Of a DNA stretch of 64,000 nucleotides, positions 1 through 7,498 are shown piece after piece; position 1 is the first letter of the stretch; the number at the start of each line of letters is the position of its first letter. The notes below the pieces were generated by a model. The model did not search any database and had not been told where the DNA came from. It was given only the letters and a program-made list of their open reading frames with translations. Source of the stretch: JAFTYO01 sp045611785. GTDB lineage: Bacteria; Pseudomonadota; Alphaproteobacteria; RF32; CAG-239. The stretch covers positions 46,862 to 110,861 of the forward strand of contig JAZKXV010000002.1 of the NCBI GenBank assembly GCA_045611785.1, given 5' to 3'. The position numbers were made by a program, and so were the translations under genes.

Positions 1-48
1 AACGAAAAAACACACGATTAAATTTTATGCAACAGGTTGTAAAACAAT

Positions 49-77
49 TTGACAAAAGACATAAAATCGGCTACAAT
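49..77 (+). promoter_or_regulatory. sigma70-type promoter for the 380-aa orphan gene
   Basis: TTGACA at 49-54, a 17-nt spacer and TACAAT at 72-77. The -35 box is a perfect consensus match. The ribosome site GGAG (93-96) follows, 7 nt before the ATG at 104, giving a short leader. The gene therefore appears to be independently and well expressed. Confidence 0.7.
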
Positions 78-103
78 TAAGTATGTTTTAATGGAGCTGT
101 TAT

Positions 104-1246
104 ATGGTTAAAAGAGAAAACTTTGATAACGAAGATGATTTTCTAGAATTTCAGGCTTCAGTTGATAAAAAAATGCGTGAGTTAAATGGCTCTCCTGCAA
201 ACGAAGCGCATGGCAGCGAAATAAAAAAACACGTTTCAAACACTCTTGCAAATATAAACGCTCAAATAATCATTCAACAACGCTTAGAAGAAGCAAAAAA
301 TGCTAACATTGAAATTTTAGCACAAAACAAAGCAAAAGAAACCTGTTCTAAGCAAGGTGCTGTTTTAGATAATATTATTACAGACATCAACATTTATGGT
401 GGTAATCCTTCAATGCGCAGGGCGTATATTGCTTCAAAATATGGAACAGATATTGCACCTGAGTTTAGGTCTAACGATTGCTTAATTGTGCAACTTGCTG
501 CATTAAAATCGGCAAATTTAGAATTTGCCCCTCAAATATCAGAGCAAATTACAAACATCACTAAAAGTTTAGCAAATACTTCAATTGATGAAGCTTCTAT
601 ACAAAACGGTTTAGAAAATAAATCTATTAACATAGCTTCATATCTTGATGAAAACGGTTGTGTAAAAAAGGATAGTCAAGGCAACCCCTTGCTTAAAGAT
701 GGTGATTTTGCCTTTGTACAAACATCTTCCAACACAACAGCTCCGAGTGCTTTTCATATATTAAGATTAAACATTGCTGAAGACGGAAAAGTAACCTACT
801 CTGCCGGAAGCAATAATTATGCAAATGCAGAATTAGGATCTTTTTACAAGAACTCTTCTTGCGCCATCTTCCATACGCAAGATTATATTGCTGACCTTAC
901 CAAAGAACAATATAAAGGTTTAGATCGTGCGCAAGTTATGCGTGTAACTACAGAATTGTACCCCGATCAGGTTATAACTGTCGACAGAGAAGCAATTATA
1001 AGTGAATGCTACAATAAAAAAATACAAACAACAATGAGCTACAATCAAGATAGAAAAGAAGAAGCTATCAATAAGATACACTCTGCTGAGCTATCACCTA
1101 CTGAAAAATTAAGAGCTTTGCAAATGGGAAAAACAATTAATCAAGCTAACCAACAACCTGAAAATATAACATTTAGGCAACCGCAAGGTTTCAACATTGC
1201 AGCGTTTAACCGCATTCAGGCATTAAGAGCAAAACTTAATTCTTAA
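104..1246 (+). CDS. uncharacterised 380-aa protein, no recognised family
   Basis: I do not recognise this protein. There is no signal peptide or membrane segment, so it is cytoplasmic or exported by a route without a Sec signal. The N-terminal 90 residues are charged and helix-rich. A more compact part follows, with an Asn-Asp-Cys at 124-126 and a later stretch around 198-258 (Asp-Phe-Ala-Phe, then Phe-His at 217-218, then Gly-Ser-Asn-Asn near 235). This order of Cys then His is reminiscent of papain-like or CHAP folds, but that is only a pattern-level guess. The gene stands alone behind its own promoter (49-77) with GGAG 7 nt before the ATG. It converges on recG with 14 bp between stops. The open frame is intact and its AT-rich composition matches the neighbours. 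Confidence 0.8.
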   Translation: MVKRENFDNEDDFLEFQASVDKKMRELNGSPANEAHGSEIKKHVSNTLANINAQIIIQQRLEEAKNANIEILAQNKAKETCSKQGAVLDNIITDINIYGGNPSMRRAYIASKYGTDIAPEFRSNDCLIVQLAALKSANLEFAPQISEQITNITKSLANTSIDEASIQNGLENKSINIASYLDENGCVKKDSQGNPLLKDGDFAFVQTSSNTTAPSAFHILRLNIAEDGKVTYSAGSNNYANAELGSFYKNSSCAIFHTQDYIADLTKEQYKGLDRAQVMRVTTELYPDQVITVDREAIISECYNKKIQTTMSYNQDRKEEAINKIHSAELSPTEKLRALQMGKTINQANQQPENITFRQPQGFNIAAFNRIQALRAKLNS

Positions 1247-1260
1247 ATTTAATTAGGCTG

Positions 1261-3342
1261 CTAACCTGCTAAATATGTTTTAATTGCCTCATCTTGTTCA
1301 AACAGATACAATAAACATCTTAAAGCCTTGCCTCTTTCGGAAGTTAAGTTTTTATCTGTTTGCAGTATTAAATCTGCATCTTTTTTAGCCGTATAAAGCA
1401 AATCTTTATGCTCGCTCAAATCTGCTAACCTGAATTCATTAAAACCAGATTGTTTAGTGCCTAAAATTTCACCACCGCCTCTGAGTTCTAAATCTTTTTC
1501 AGCAATTAAAAATCCATCTTCGCTGTTTTTCATAATATTTAATCGCTCATGCGATGTATTGCTTAAAGGATAGCCATATAACAAAATACAGGTAGAAGCT
1601 TCAAACCCACGTTTAATACGTCCCCTTAACTGATGCAACTGAGCCAATCCAAAACGTTCTGCCTGTTCCACAATCATAATTGTAGCTTCCGGCACATTAA
1701 CCCCAACTTCAATTACTGTTGTAGCAACCAGCACCGTATATTCACCGGTTTTAAATTTTTCCATTACAGCGTCTTTTTCTTTCTCCTTCATTTTTCCATG
1801 AACAAGACCAACTTTTGGACCGAACACTTTCTGCAATGAAAGATATCTTTCTTGAGCAGCAGCTAAATCTGTTTTCTCAGATTCTTCAACCAATGGACAC
1901 ACCCAATAAGCTCGAGAATTATTTTTAATTTTTCTTTCTAAAGCTTGGACAACCTCATTTATTTTGGTTACCGGCATAACCCTTGTATCAACGGGCTTTC
2001 TACCTTTAGGAACCTCATCTATTTTTGAGTAATCCATATCTCCATATTGAGTTAAAACCAATGTTCTTGGTATTGGAGTTGCTGTCATAACCAAAATATC
2101 CGGATTATTTCCCTTATTAGTTAACTCTAACCTTTGCTTTACACCAAAACGATGTTGTTCATCAACCACAACACAGGCTAAATCCTTAAATGCTACGTCT
2201 TCTGTAAATAAGGCATGTGTTCCAATTAAAATATTAATTTCTCCATTTTTAAGAGAACTTAAAATTTCAGCTCTTTTTTTACCTTTAATTTTTCCTGTTA
2301 ACAGTTCTGTTTTAATTCCGACTATATCCGCCCAATTTCTCATGGTTTCAAAATGTTGTTTTGCCAATATTTCAGTTGGTGCCATTATAGTTGCTTGTAA
2401 ACCGCATTCAACTGCATTTAACATACTTAAAAAAGCCACAATTGTTTTTCCGCTTCCTACATCTCCTTGTACTAAACGCAACATTTTATACGGCTCTTTT
2501 TGATCATGATATATCTCGGTTAAAACTCTTTTTTGAGCATCGGTTAAATCAAAACTCAAATTTTCTAAAAGTTTTGTTCTTAATACATTATTTCCAACAA
2601 CAGTTCTTCCTGCTTGTTTTTTATGACGTTGCCTAACAACAGCTAAAGCCAACTGATTTGAAAGTAGCTCATCATATATCAATCTTTTTTTTGCCGGATT
2701 TGAACTTTCTATATCAGAAGTACTTGTAGGATTATGAACCAATTTTATTGCATCTGAAAATGAAGGAAAACCATTCTGCAATAAAAAATTTTTATCTTGC
2801 CATTCCGGCAACTCAGGCAATATTTTCATCCAGTTATTTTTGAGCTTTAGCATCAGTTTATTAGTAATGCCGGCACATAATGGATAAACAGGTTCAACTG
2901 TGTTTAACACATTAAACATTTCAGCTGAAACAATATAATCCGGATGGTTCATGTGAAGTTTAGAATTAAAACTTTCTAATTTTCCGCTGATAGCTTTTTG
3001 AGAACCGATAGGTAAACTTTTTTGTAAACTGTCTTTATAATATTTAAAAAAATTTAATACTAAATCCGTTTTACCATCTATTACGACAATTTTATAAGGT
3101 TGTTTTTTAGATGCAGGTATAATGTGCTCCTTTACATATATAACACCAGTCCAAATTCTATTTGGTTGAGCATACATTAAAGGAACAGTATACCTTCTAT
3201 CAACAACATTAATCGGCAAATGCCATATTAAATCAATAATTTTATTTCCGCACAAATGATTTAAGAGCTTAGCATTTTTTGAACCTATACCCGTTAAACT
3301 CTCAATACCTAAAAACAGCGAATTTAAAACTAAGGGTCGCAT
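1261..3342 (-). CDS. recG: ATP-dependent DNA helicase RecG
   Basis: RecG unwinds branched DNA and regresses stalled replication forks in the cytoplasm. The 693 residues match the family length. An N-terminal wedge/OB domain is followed by superfamily 2 helicase motifs: Walker A GDVGSGKT near residue 295, DEQH box near 395, TATPIPRT just after, and the motif VI region QLRGR near 585. It is the last gene of a run with rlmN and the IalB-like gene. Its ATG lies 7 nt after the rlmN stop, with AGGAAAG inside the rlmN 3' end as the probable ribosome site, so the two are likely cotranscribed. Nothing is missing or broken. Confidence 0.97.
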   Translation of the reverse strand: MRPLVLNSLFLGIESLTGIGSKNAKLLNHLCGNKIIDLIWHLPINVVDRRYTVPLMYAQPNRIWTGVIYVKEHIIPASKKQPYKIVVIDGKTDLVLNFFKYYKDSLQKSLPIGSQKAISGKLESFNSKLHMNHPDYIVSAEMFNVLNTVEPVYPLCAGITNKLMLKLKNNWMKILPELPEWQDKNFLLQNGFPSFSDAIKLVHNPTSTSDIESSNPAKKRLIYDELLSNQLALAVVRQRHKKQAGRTVVGNNVLRTKLLENLSFDLTDAQKRVLTEIYHDQKEPYKMLRLVQGDVGSGKTIVAFLSMLNAVECGLQATIMAPTEILAKQHFETMRNWADIVGIKTELLTGKIKGKKRAEILSSLKNGEINILIGTHALFTEDVAFKDLACVVVDEQHRFGVKQRLELTNKGNNPDILVMTATPIPRTLVLTQYGDMDYSKIDEVPKGRKPVDTRVMPVTKINEVVQALERKIKNNSRAYWVCPLVEESEKTDLAAAQERYLSLQKVFGPKVGLVHGKMKEKEKDAVMEKFKTGEYTVLVATTVIEVGVNVPEATIMIVEQAERFGLAQLHQLRGRIKRGFEASTCILLYGYPLSNTSHERLNIMKNSEDGFLIAEKDLELRGGGEILGTKQSGFNEFRLADLSEHKDLLYTAKKDADLILQTDKNLTSERGKALRCLLYLFEQDEAIKTYLAG

Positions 3343-3349
3343 AAAACAA

Positions 3350-4414
3350 CTAACTTTCCTGATCTTTCTTAGACTTTAACTGTCCGCATGCAGCTAAAAT
3401 ATCTTGCCCTCTCGGCACCCTGACTGGCGCAGCAAAACCGGCCTTTTCCAAAGTTGAAGCAAATATTTTTATATTTTCCGGCGTACTGGGCTTAAAGCCA
3501 CATCCCGGCCACGGATTAAAAGGTATTAAATTAAAAGAAGCTCTTAATTTATATTTTTTCATTAATGAAATAAGCTCTTTTGCATTCTCCAAAGAATCAT
3601 TAATACCATCTAACAACAAATATTCAAAAGTAATATATCGGCTACCATCATTTGTTTGATATTCCTGACAAGCTTTTAACACTTCTTCAATTGAAAATTT
3701 ATCATTAATAGGCATAATTTGCGAACGTATTTTATTGTTCGGAGCATGCAAAGAAATAGCCAATCTTACACCAGTTTGCTCCAACGCATGTACAATTTTA
3801 GGAGCAATACCTGATGTTGACATTGTTATGCGTCTTCTTGAAATGGCAATACCATCACCATCTGTTAAAATATTTAAAGCCTTAATCACATTTTCAACAT
3901 TATGCAACGGTTCACCCATACCCATAACTACAATATTAGATAAATATCTGACTTCATTAGTCGGGCTTGGCCATTCGCCATATGTATCTCTTGCTACCAT
4001 AAATTGACTGACAATTTCTGCTACCGTTAAATTTCTTGTAAGTTTCTGACTTCCGGTATGGCAAAATTTACATCCTACAGCACAACCGACTTGGGTAGAA
4101 ATACAAACAGCTCCCCTATCCTCTTCTGGAATATAAACCATTTCTACTCTTTGACCATCAGAAAATTCTAAAAGCCATTTACATGTCTTATCTTTTGAAA
4201 CTTGTTTTGCCACAATTTTTGGTCTTGTGATAGTGTAACAATCCTTAAGTTTTTTACGAAAATCTTTCGAAAAAGAGCTCATTTCTTCAAAATCAGTTTT
4301 TCCATGAAAATACAACCATTGCCATAGTTGCTTAGCTCTAAAAGGTTTTTCGCCTAAAGATATAATTTCTTCTTCCAGCTCTTTTTTAGAAAGTCCTATA
4401 AGTTCTTTTTTCAT
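3350..4414 (-). CDS. rlmN: dual-specificity 23S rRNA/tRNA adenine-C2 methyltransferase RlmN
   Basis: This radical-SAM enzyme methylates C2 of A2503 in 23S rRNA and of A37 in some tRNAs. The [4Fe-4S] motif Cx3Cx2C is at Cys111, Cys115 and Cys118, within GCAVGCKFC. The second catalytic cysteine of the family, which forms the methyl-thioether intermediate, fits Cys343 in AACGQL near the C terminus. The GMGEPL motif is present. At 354 residues the length is normal. The ATG overlaps the stop of the upstream IalB-like gene in a TAATG junction, and recG follows 7 nt downstream, so translation looks coupled across the three genes. Confidence 0.97.
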   Translation of the reverse strand: MKKELIGLSKKELEEEIISLGEKPFRAKQLWQWLYFHGKTDFEEMSSFSKDFRKKLKDCYTITRPKIVAKQVSKDKTCKWLLEFSDGQRVEMVYIPEEDRGAVCISTQVGCAVGCKFCHTGSQKLTRNLTVAEIVSQFMVARDTYGEWPSPTNEVRYLSNIVVMGMGEPLHNVENVIKALNILTDGDGIAISRRRITMSTSGIAPKIVHALEQTGVRLAISLHAPNNKIRSQIMPINDKFSIEEVLKACQEYQTNDGSRYITFEYLLLDGINDSLENAKELISLMKKYKLRASFNLIPFNPWPGCGFKPSTPENIKIFASTLEKAGFAAPVRVPRGQDILAACGQLKSKKDQES

Positions 4415-4917
4415 TATTTTTTACCACACTTTGCACTAATTGCTTTATAAGCACGCATAAAACCTTTTAACGAATATGTATCTTTTGTGTTTGTACCTCT
4501 TGATGATACACCGTCAATAATCATTCTTTCACCACGCTTCATAGCGTTTACAAGATTTTTATCATCTTGTGTTGTATATGTCCAAGCTTTATCATCAGAT
4601 GTAAATAAATTAAACGTCTCTTTTCCTATTTTTACAATTGCTTTTGATTCTGGTTTATATGTATATCCTGCAACTATATTTACCACATCAAAGCTATTGT
4701 CGGCTTGTCTATGTGTAACAACAGCATATATATCGCCTCTTTTAGTATATTTTCCCTCATCTTTTTTAGGAGTAGAAGCCATATAACAAACATTTTTTCC
4801 ATTTTCCTTATATGTATAAGCAGCCCAATCTCCATAGTCGCCTATATGACGAGGAGCTTCCATTGCATTTGCAGAAAAAGACATTAAAGTAAAAAATAAA
4901 GCCATATATTTCATCAT
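4414..4917 (-). CDS. IalB-family exported protein
   Basis: The mature part resembles the invasion-associated locus B family (PF06776) common in alphaproteobacteria: a GDWAAYTY opening, a Cys after it, a central beta-rich part and a closing Cys near the C terminus. The family is periplasmic or outer-membrane associated; its biochemical role is not established. I place the start at the ATG at 4917 (MMKYM...), because it begins a compact signal peptide ending SANA and AGG lies 9 nt upstream. An in-frame ATG at 4962 would add 15 residues before the signal peptide and has no ribosome site. The stop overlaps the rlmN start. Family assignment is from sequence pattern; the Bartonella invasion role should not be transferred. 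Confidence 0.8.
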   Translation of the reverse strand: MMKYMALFFTLMSFSANAMEAPRHIGDYGDWAAYTYKENGKNVCYMASTPKKDEGKYTKRGDIYAVVTHRQADNSFDVVNIVAGYTYKPESKAIVKIGKETFNLFTSDDKAWTYTTQDDKNLVNAMKRGERMIIDGVSSRGTNTKDTYSLKGFMRAYKAISAKCGKK

Positions 4918-5019
4918 CTTATAATACCTATTCATCAACATGTTAATAAAATTTAGTTGCATTATAAATTTAAACTGTTAAAAGAAAGCAAACAATTATA
5001 ATTTTATTAGGGTAGTTTT

Positions 5020-6246
5020 ATGATTAAAACCGAATATCTTAATCCAAATCTCATTATTAAAGATCAAGGTATTTTAAAACTTTTCCAGACTGTTGAACAT
5101 CATGGTGGTGTATTACGTTTTGTCGGTGGTGCGGTTAGAGACGTTTTAGCCGGAATAGAAGGCTTCGAAATTGACTTAGCAACAGATTTATCTCCCGATG
5201 AGTTAGTTGAAGCTTGTCAAGAAAGCGGTTTAAAAACCGTTCCGATAGGCCTTAAATATGCCACAACCGGAGTAATTATCTCTAACAAAGTTGTTGAAAT
5301 CTCTCATTTAAGAAAAACAGGTGGAACATATAAATATTCTTCTGATTTTGAATTTACCGATGACTGGACTTGTGACGCCTCAAAGCGTGACTTAACCATT
5401 AATGCTGTATACGCAGATCAACGAGGTAATGTTTTTGATTATTACAACGGAATTGAAGACCTAGAAAACGGAATTGTTAAATTTATAGGCAACCCTGAAG
5501 ACCGAATTAAAGAAGCTCCGATTCGCATTATGCGTTTTTTCAGATTCTATTCTATTTTCGGTAAAAATGAGCCAAATTTGAAATCGCTCAAAGCATGTGT
5601 CGAAAACAAAAAACTATTAAAAGATATTGCTATTGAACACGTCAGAGACGAGTTATTCAAAATTTTATTAACAGATAATGCTGTCAACACTTTAAGATAC
5701 ATTTTTGAAAATGACATCTTAGATTATATTTTACCTATGTACGGCAATTTATCAGATTTAGAAACTTTACAAAAAATCGTAAAACAGAACTCTTTAAGTC
5801 CGGATGCTTTAAGATGTTTATACATATTGTATCAACCAGATGCAGCATTGGCTGAAAATTTAGCTGTCAGATTACACCTTACCAAAAAACAAAAATCTCA
5901 TTTGGTAAATTGGAGTAGCTTTATCTTTAACGAAACAAAAATTGACGATAAAGATTATCTTACAAAAGTATGTTACATGTTTGATAAAGATTTTTGCATT
6001 GATAAAATTTTATTTACAGTTGCAAAAAACACACACCATACAACAGATATATCAAACATAATTGATATGGTTAACCAAATTTGTATTCCTGAATTTTCCA
6101 TCAAAGGAAAAGACCTAATAAATGAAGGCTTAACCGATTATGGTAAAATAAAAGACATACTGGAAAAAATTGAAAAAGATTGGATAGATAATAATTTTCA
6201 AGATACCATGGAAAATCTTTTACAAAAAGCAAAAGCATTGTTTTAA
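5020..6246 (+). CDS. CCA tRNA nucleotidyltransferase / poly(A) polymerase family protein
   Basis: Class II nucleotidyltransferase head: GGAVRD at residues 36-41 and the metal-binding acidic pair Glu50-x-Asp52 in EIDLAT, followed by the RRD-like KRDLTINA stretch and the RIKEAPIRIMRFFRF region of the PolyA_pol RNA-binding domain. Such proteins add CCA to tRNA 3' ends or poly(A) tails; in alphaproteobacteria this form usually acts as the CCA-adding enzyme. At 408 residues it lacks an HD domain. It is transcribed away from the IalB-like gene, with AGGG before the ATG. The tRNA 240 bp downstream already encodes its CCA, so repair rather than synthesis is likely for at least that tRNA. Confidence 0.92.
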   Translation: MIKTEYLNPNLIIKDQGILKLFQTVEHHGGVLRFVGGAVRDVLAGIEGFEIDLATDLSPDELVEACQESGLKTVPIGLKYATTGVIISNKVVEISHLRKTGGTYKYSSDFEFTDDWTCDASKRDLTINAVYADQRGNVFDYYNGIEDLENGIVKFIGNPEDRIKEAPIRIMRFFRFYSIFGKNEPNLKSLKACVENKKLLKDIAIEHVRDELFKILLTDNAVNTLRYIFENDILDYILPMYGNLSDLETLQKIVKQNSLSPDALRCLYILYQPDAALAENLAVRLHLTKKQKSHLVNWSSFIFNETKIDDKDYLTKVCYMFDKDFCIDKILFTVAKNTHHTTDISNIIDMVNQICIPEFSIKGKDLINEGLTDYGKIKDILEKIEKDWIDNNFQDTMENLLQKAKALF

Positions 6247-6249
6247 TTT

Positions 6250-6279
6250 CTAAAGCCACCAATCAGCAGGTGGTTTTAG
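6250..6279 (+). terminator. hairpin after the CCA transferase gene
   Basis: An 11-bp stem (6250-6260 with 6269-6279, one G-U pair) and an 8-nt loop, three bases after the stop codon. No strong T-run follows on the plus strand, so it may be a weak terminator or an mRNA 3' end stabiliser. Confidence 0.5.
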
Positions 6280-6415
6280 AATAGAGCAAAATTTGTTCCA
6301 ACGCCAGGCTCTGAAAAAGATGAGCAAATTCTGATTATGATGTACAACACCCAAATCGATTTACTTATTATGAGCACGATGATTATACAGTAATCTTTGC
6401 AAAACCCTAAACCTA
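6280..6415. other. non-coding spacer before the hairpin pair and tRNA
   Basis: AT-rich spacer with no supported gene. The minus-strand open frame crossing it (6276-6515) runs through the tRNA and both hairpins and has no ribosome site, so it is not called. I see no repeat of the tRNA 3' end here, hence no attachment-site signature. Confidence 0.5.
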
Positions 6416-6444
6416 AAATGCTTCTTAAAAAATAAGAAGCATTT
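6416..6444. terminator. bidirectional-looking terminator hairpin
   Basis: Perfect 11-bp stem (6416-6426 with 6434-6444) and a 7-nt A-rich loop. T-runs flank it in both directions. It could back up the tRNA terminator on minus or end read-through from the CCA transferase gene on plus. Confidence 0.7.
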
Positions 6445-6460
6445 TTATTATAATAAAAAA

Positions 6461-6483
6461 CCATCTTCTTATTGAGAAGATGG
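6461..6483 (-). terminator. intrinsic terminator of tRNA-Arg
   Basis: A 9-bp perfect stem (6461-6469 with 6475-6483) directly after the tRNA 3' end in the minus direction, followed on that strand by TTTTTTATTA (complement of 6451-6460). A classical intrinsic terminator. Confidence 0.85.
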
Positions 6484-6487
6484 TGTA

Positions 6488-6564
6488 TGGCGTCAGCGGC
6501 GGGACTCGAACCCACTACCCACAGTTTAGGAAACTGTTGCTCTATCCTGATGAGCTACGCCGAC
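6488..6564 (-). tRNA. tRNA-Arg (anticodon CCT)
   Basis: Full cloverleaf on the minus strand. The acceptor stem GTCGGCG pairs with CGCTGAC (one G-U). The anticodon stem ACAGT/ACTGT encloses loop TTCCTAA, giving anticodon CCT, which reads AGG arginine codons. The T arm holds the invariant GTTCGAGTC. The discriminator G is at 6491 and the 3' CCA is encoded at 6488-6490. A terminator hairpin follows immediately. The unusual-GC gene at 6669-7397 lies on the 5' side of the tRNA, so this is not the usual 3'-end integration arrangement. Confidence 0.97.
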
Positions 6565-6629
6565 AATCTAATTATTTTAGTATATTTAATTAAAACAAAA
6601 ATCAAGATAAATTTGACTTATTAAACGAT

Positions 6630-6655
6630 AAAAGGAGCCTGTTACGGCTCCTTTT
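6630..6655 (-). terminator. intrinsic terminator of the higher-GC orphan gene
   Basis: A 10-bp stem (6630-6639 with 6646-6655, AAAAGGAGCC / GGCTCCTTTT), 14 bp beyond the stop of the 242-aa gene. A/T flanks make it usable in both directions. It may have arrived with the gene. Confidence 0.75.
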
Positions 6656-6668
6656 ACTAATAGATTGC

Positions 6669-7397
6669 TTAACCCTCATAGACAAGAGTATCACCTCTTA
6701 CTGTGAAGATTGATACCTTCTCACCCTCTGCGAAGTTAAGTTCGTTGAACTCTTCTCTGCCAAGTGGTATAATTGCCGGCACACCACAGTGGATATCGCA
6801 GAATAACCAACCCTTTGTTACCTCGCCAGACTGGGCATCAGAGATACCTATAGGCGTTGCAAACACCTGATAAGTTCTGTCCTTAAGAAAATATCCGCAC
6901 GATTTCTTCTTAAAGGTCACCTCGTACACTGCAGGGAGAGTGTTATCAGGAGCAAAATCCAACAGATTTTTCTCGGTCCTGATATACTCAAACATCTCTG
7001 CTACAGCTTTACGGTCTCTACATCCTCCGTCAGGAAGAACCAACGCAAATTTATCGCCTATACGGTGATAAACTGCAGACTCTGCAAGAACTACATCGTC
7101 TTCAAGAATCTTTGCCGGCTCATACATAGAGAAAATCTGTCCATATCCTCTTGTGCTGAAGACCTTTTCCTGCTGATGGGGAAGAAAACTCTGCATAAAG
7201 AGCTTGTCTTTGCCGCATCTGAAAAAGAACTTACCGTGCTTGTATTTACTTACGCCAACTACAAACAAGAAGCCATCTGGCACTCTATGCTGAAGTGCAA
7301 ACTCGTGGAACTTCTGAGGGGTAATAGCCTCAAAGTCTGACAATGATGAATGGAGAGGACTCTTTTTCTGTGTCTTGTTAAAAAGCAATGCATCCAT
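6669..7397 (-). CDS. uncharacterised 242-aa protein of unlike base composition
   Basis: I do not recognise this protein. It has no signal peptide or membrane segment. It contains several isolated cysteines (for example RCGKD, GGCRD, KKSCGY, FCDIHCG) but no clear metal-site spacing, and it looks beta-rich, ending in a possible small barrel (VSIFTVRGDTLVYEG). GC was 40%, 45% and 48% in three 60-base lines counted, against 30% in a neighbouring ftsI line, and third positions often use C or G. This points to recent acquisition. It lies between ftsI and tRNA-Arg, exactly where murE and the rest of the dcw cluster usually follow ftsI. It has its own terminator (6630-6655) and about 100 bp of AT-rich sequence upstream, so it is probably a single-gene unit. 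No integrase or repeat accompanies it. Confidence 0.8.
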   Translation of the reverse strand: MDALLFNKTQKKSPLHSSLSDFEAITPQKFHEFALQHRVPDGFLFVVGVSKYKHGKFFFRCGKDKLFMQSFLPHQQEKVFSTRGYGQIFSMYEPAKILEDDVVLAESAVYHRIGDKFALVLPDGGCRDRKAVAEMFEYIRTEKNLLDFAPDNTLPAVYEVTFKKKSCGYFLKDRTYQVFATPIGISDAQSGEVTKGWLFCDIHCGVPAIIPLGREEFNELNFAEGEKVSIFTVRGDTLVYEG

Positions 7398-7498
7398 AAG
7401 TGTTAATTTTAGATTTGTTATTATATAGATTAATTGTAAGAATAATTAAATAGTGAGTTTAATATATGACTAAAATTAAAATTTGTCAATAGAGAAAA

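Noticed and set aside
4918..4962. Longer N terminus for the IalB-like protein
   Set aside because: It would put 15 residues before a normal signal peptide, and only the ATG at 4917 has a usable ribosome site.
6276..6515. 79-aa open frame on minus across the tRNA and two hairpins
   Set aside because: It begins inside the tRNA gene, runs through two terminator stems and has no ribosome site; the tRNA explains the sequence.
6488..7397. tRNA-Arg plus foreign-looking gene considered as a genomic island with att sites
   Set aside because: No integrase, no copy of the tRNA 3' end nearby, and the gene lies on the tRNA 5' side.
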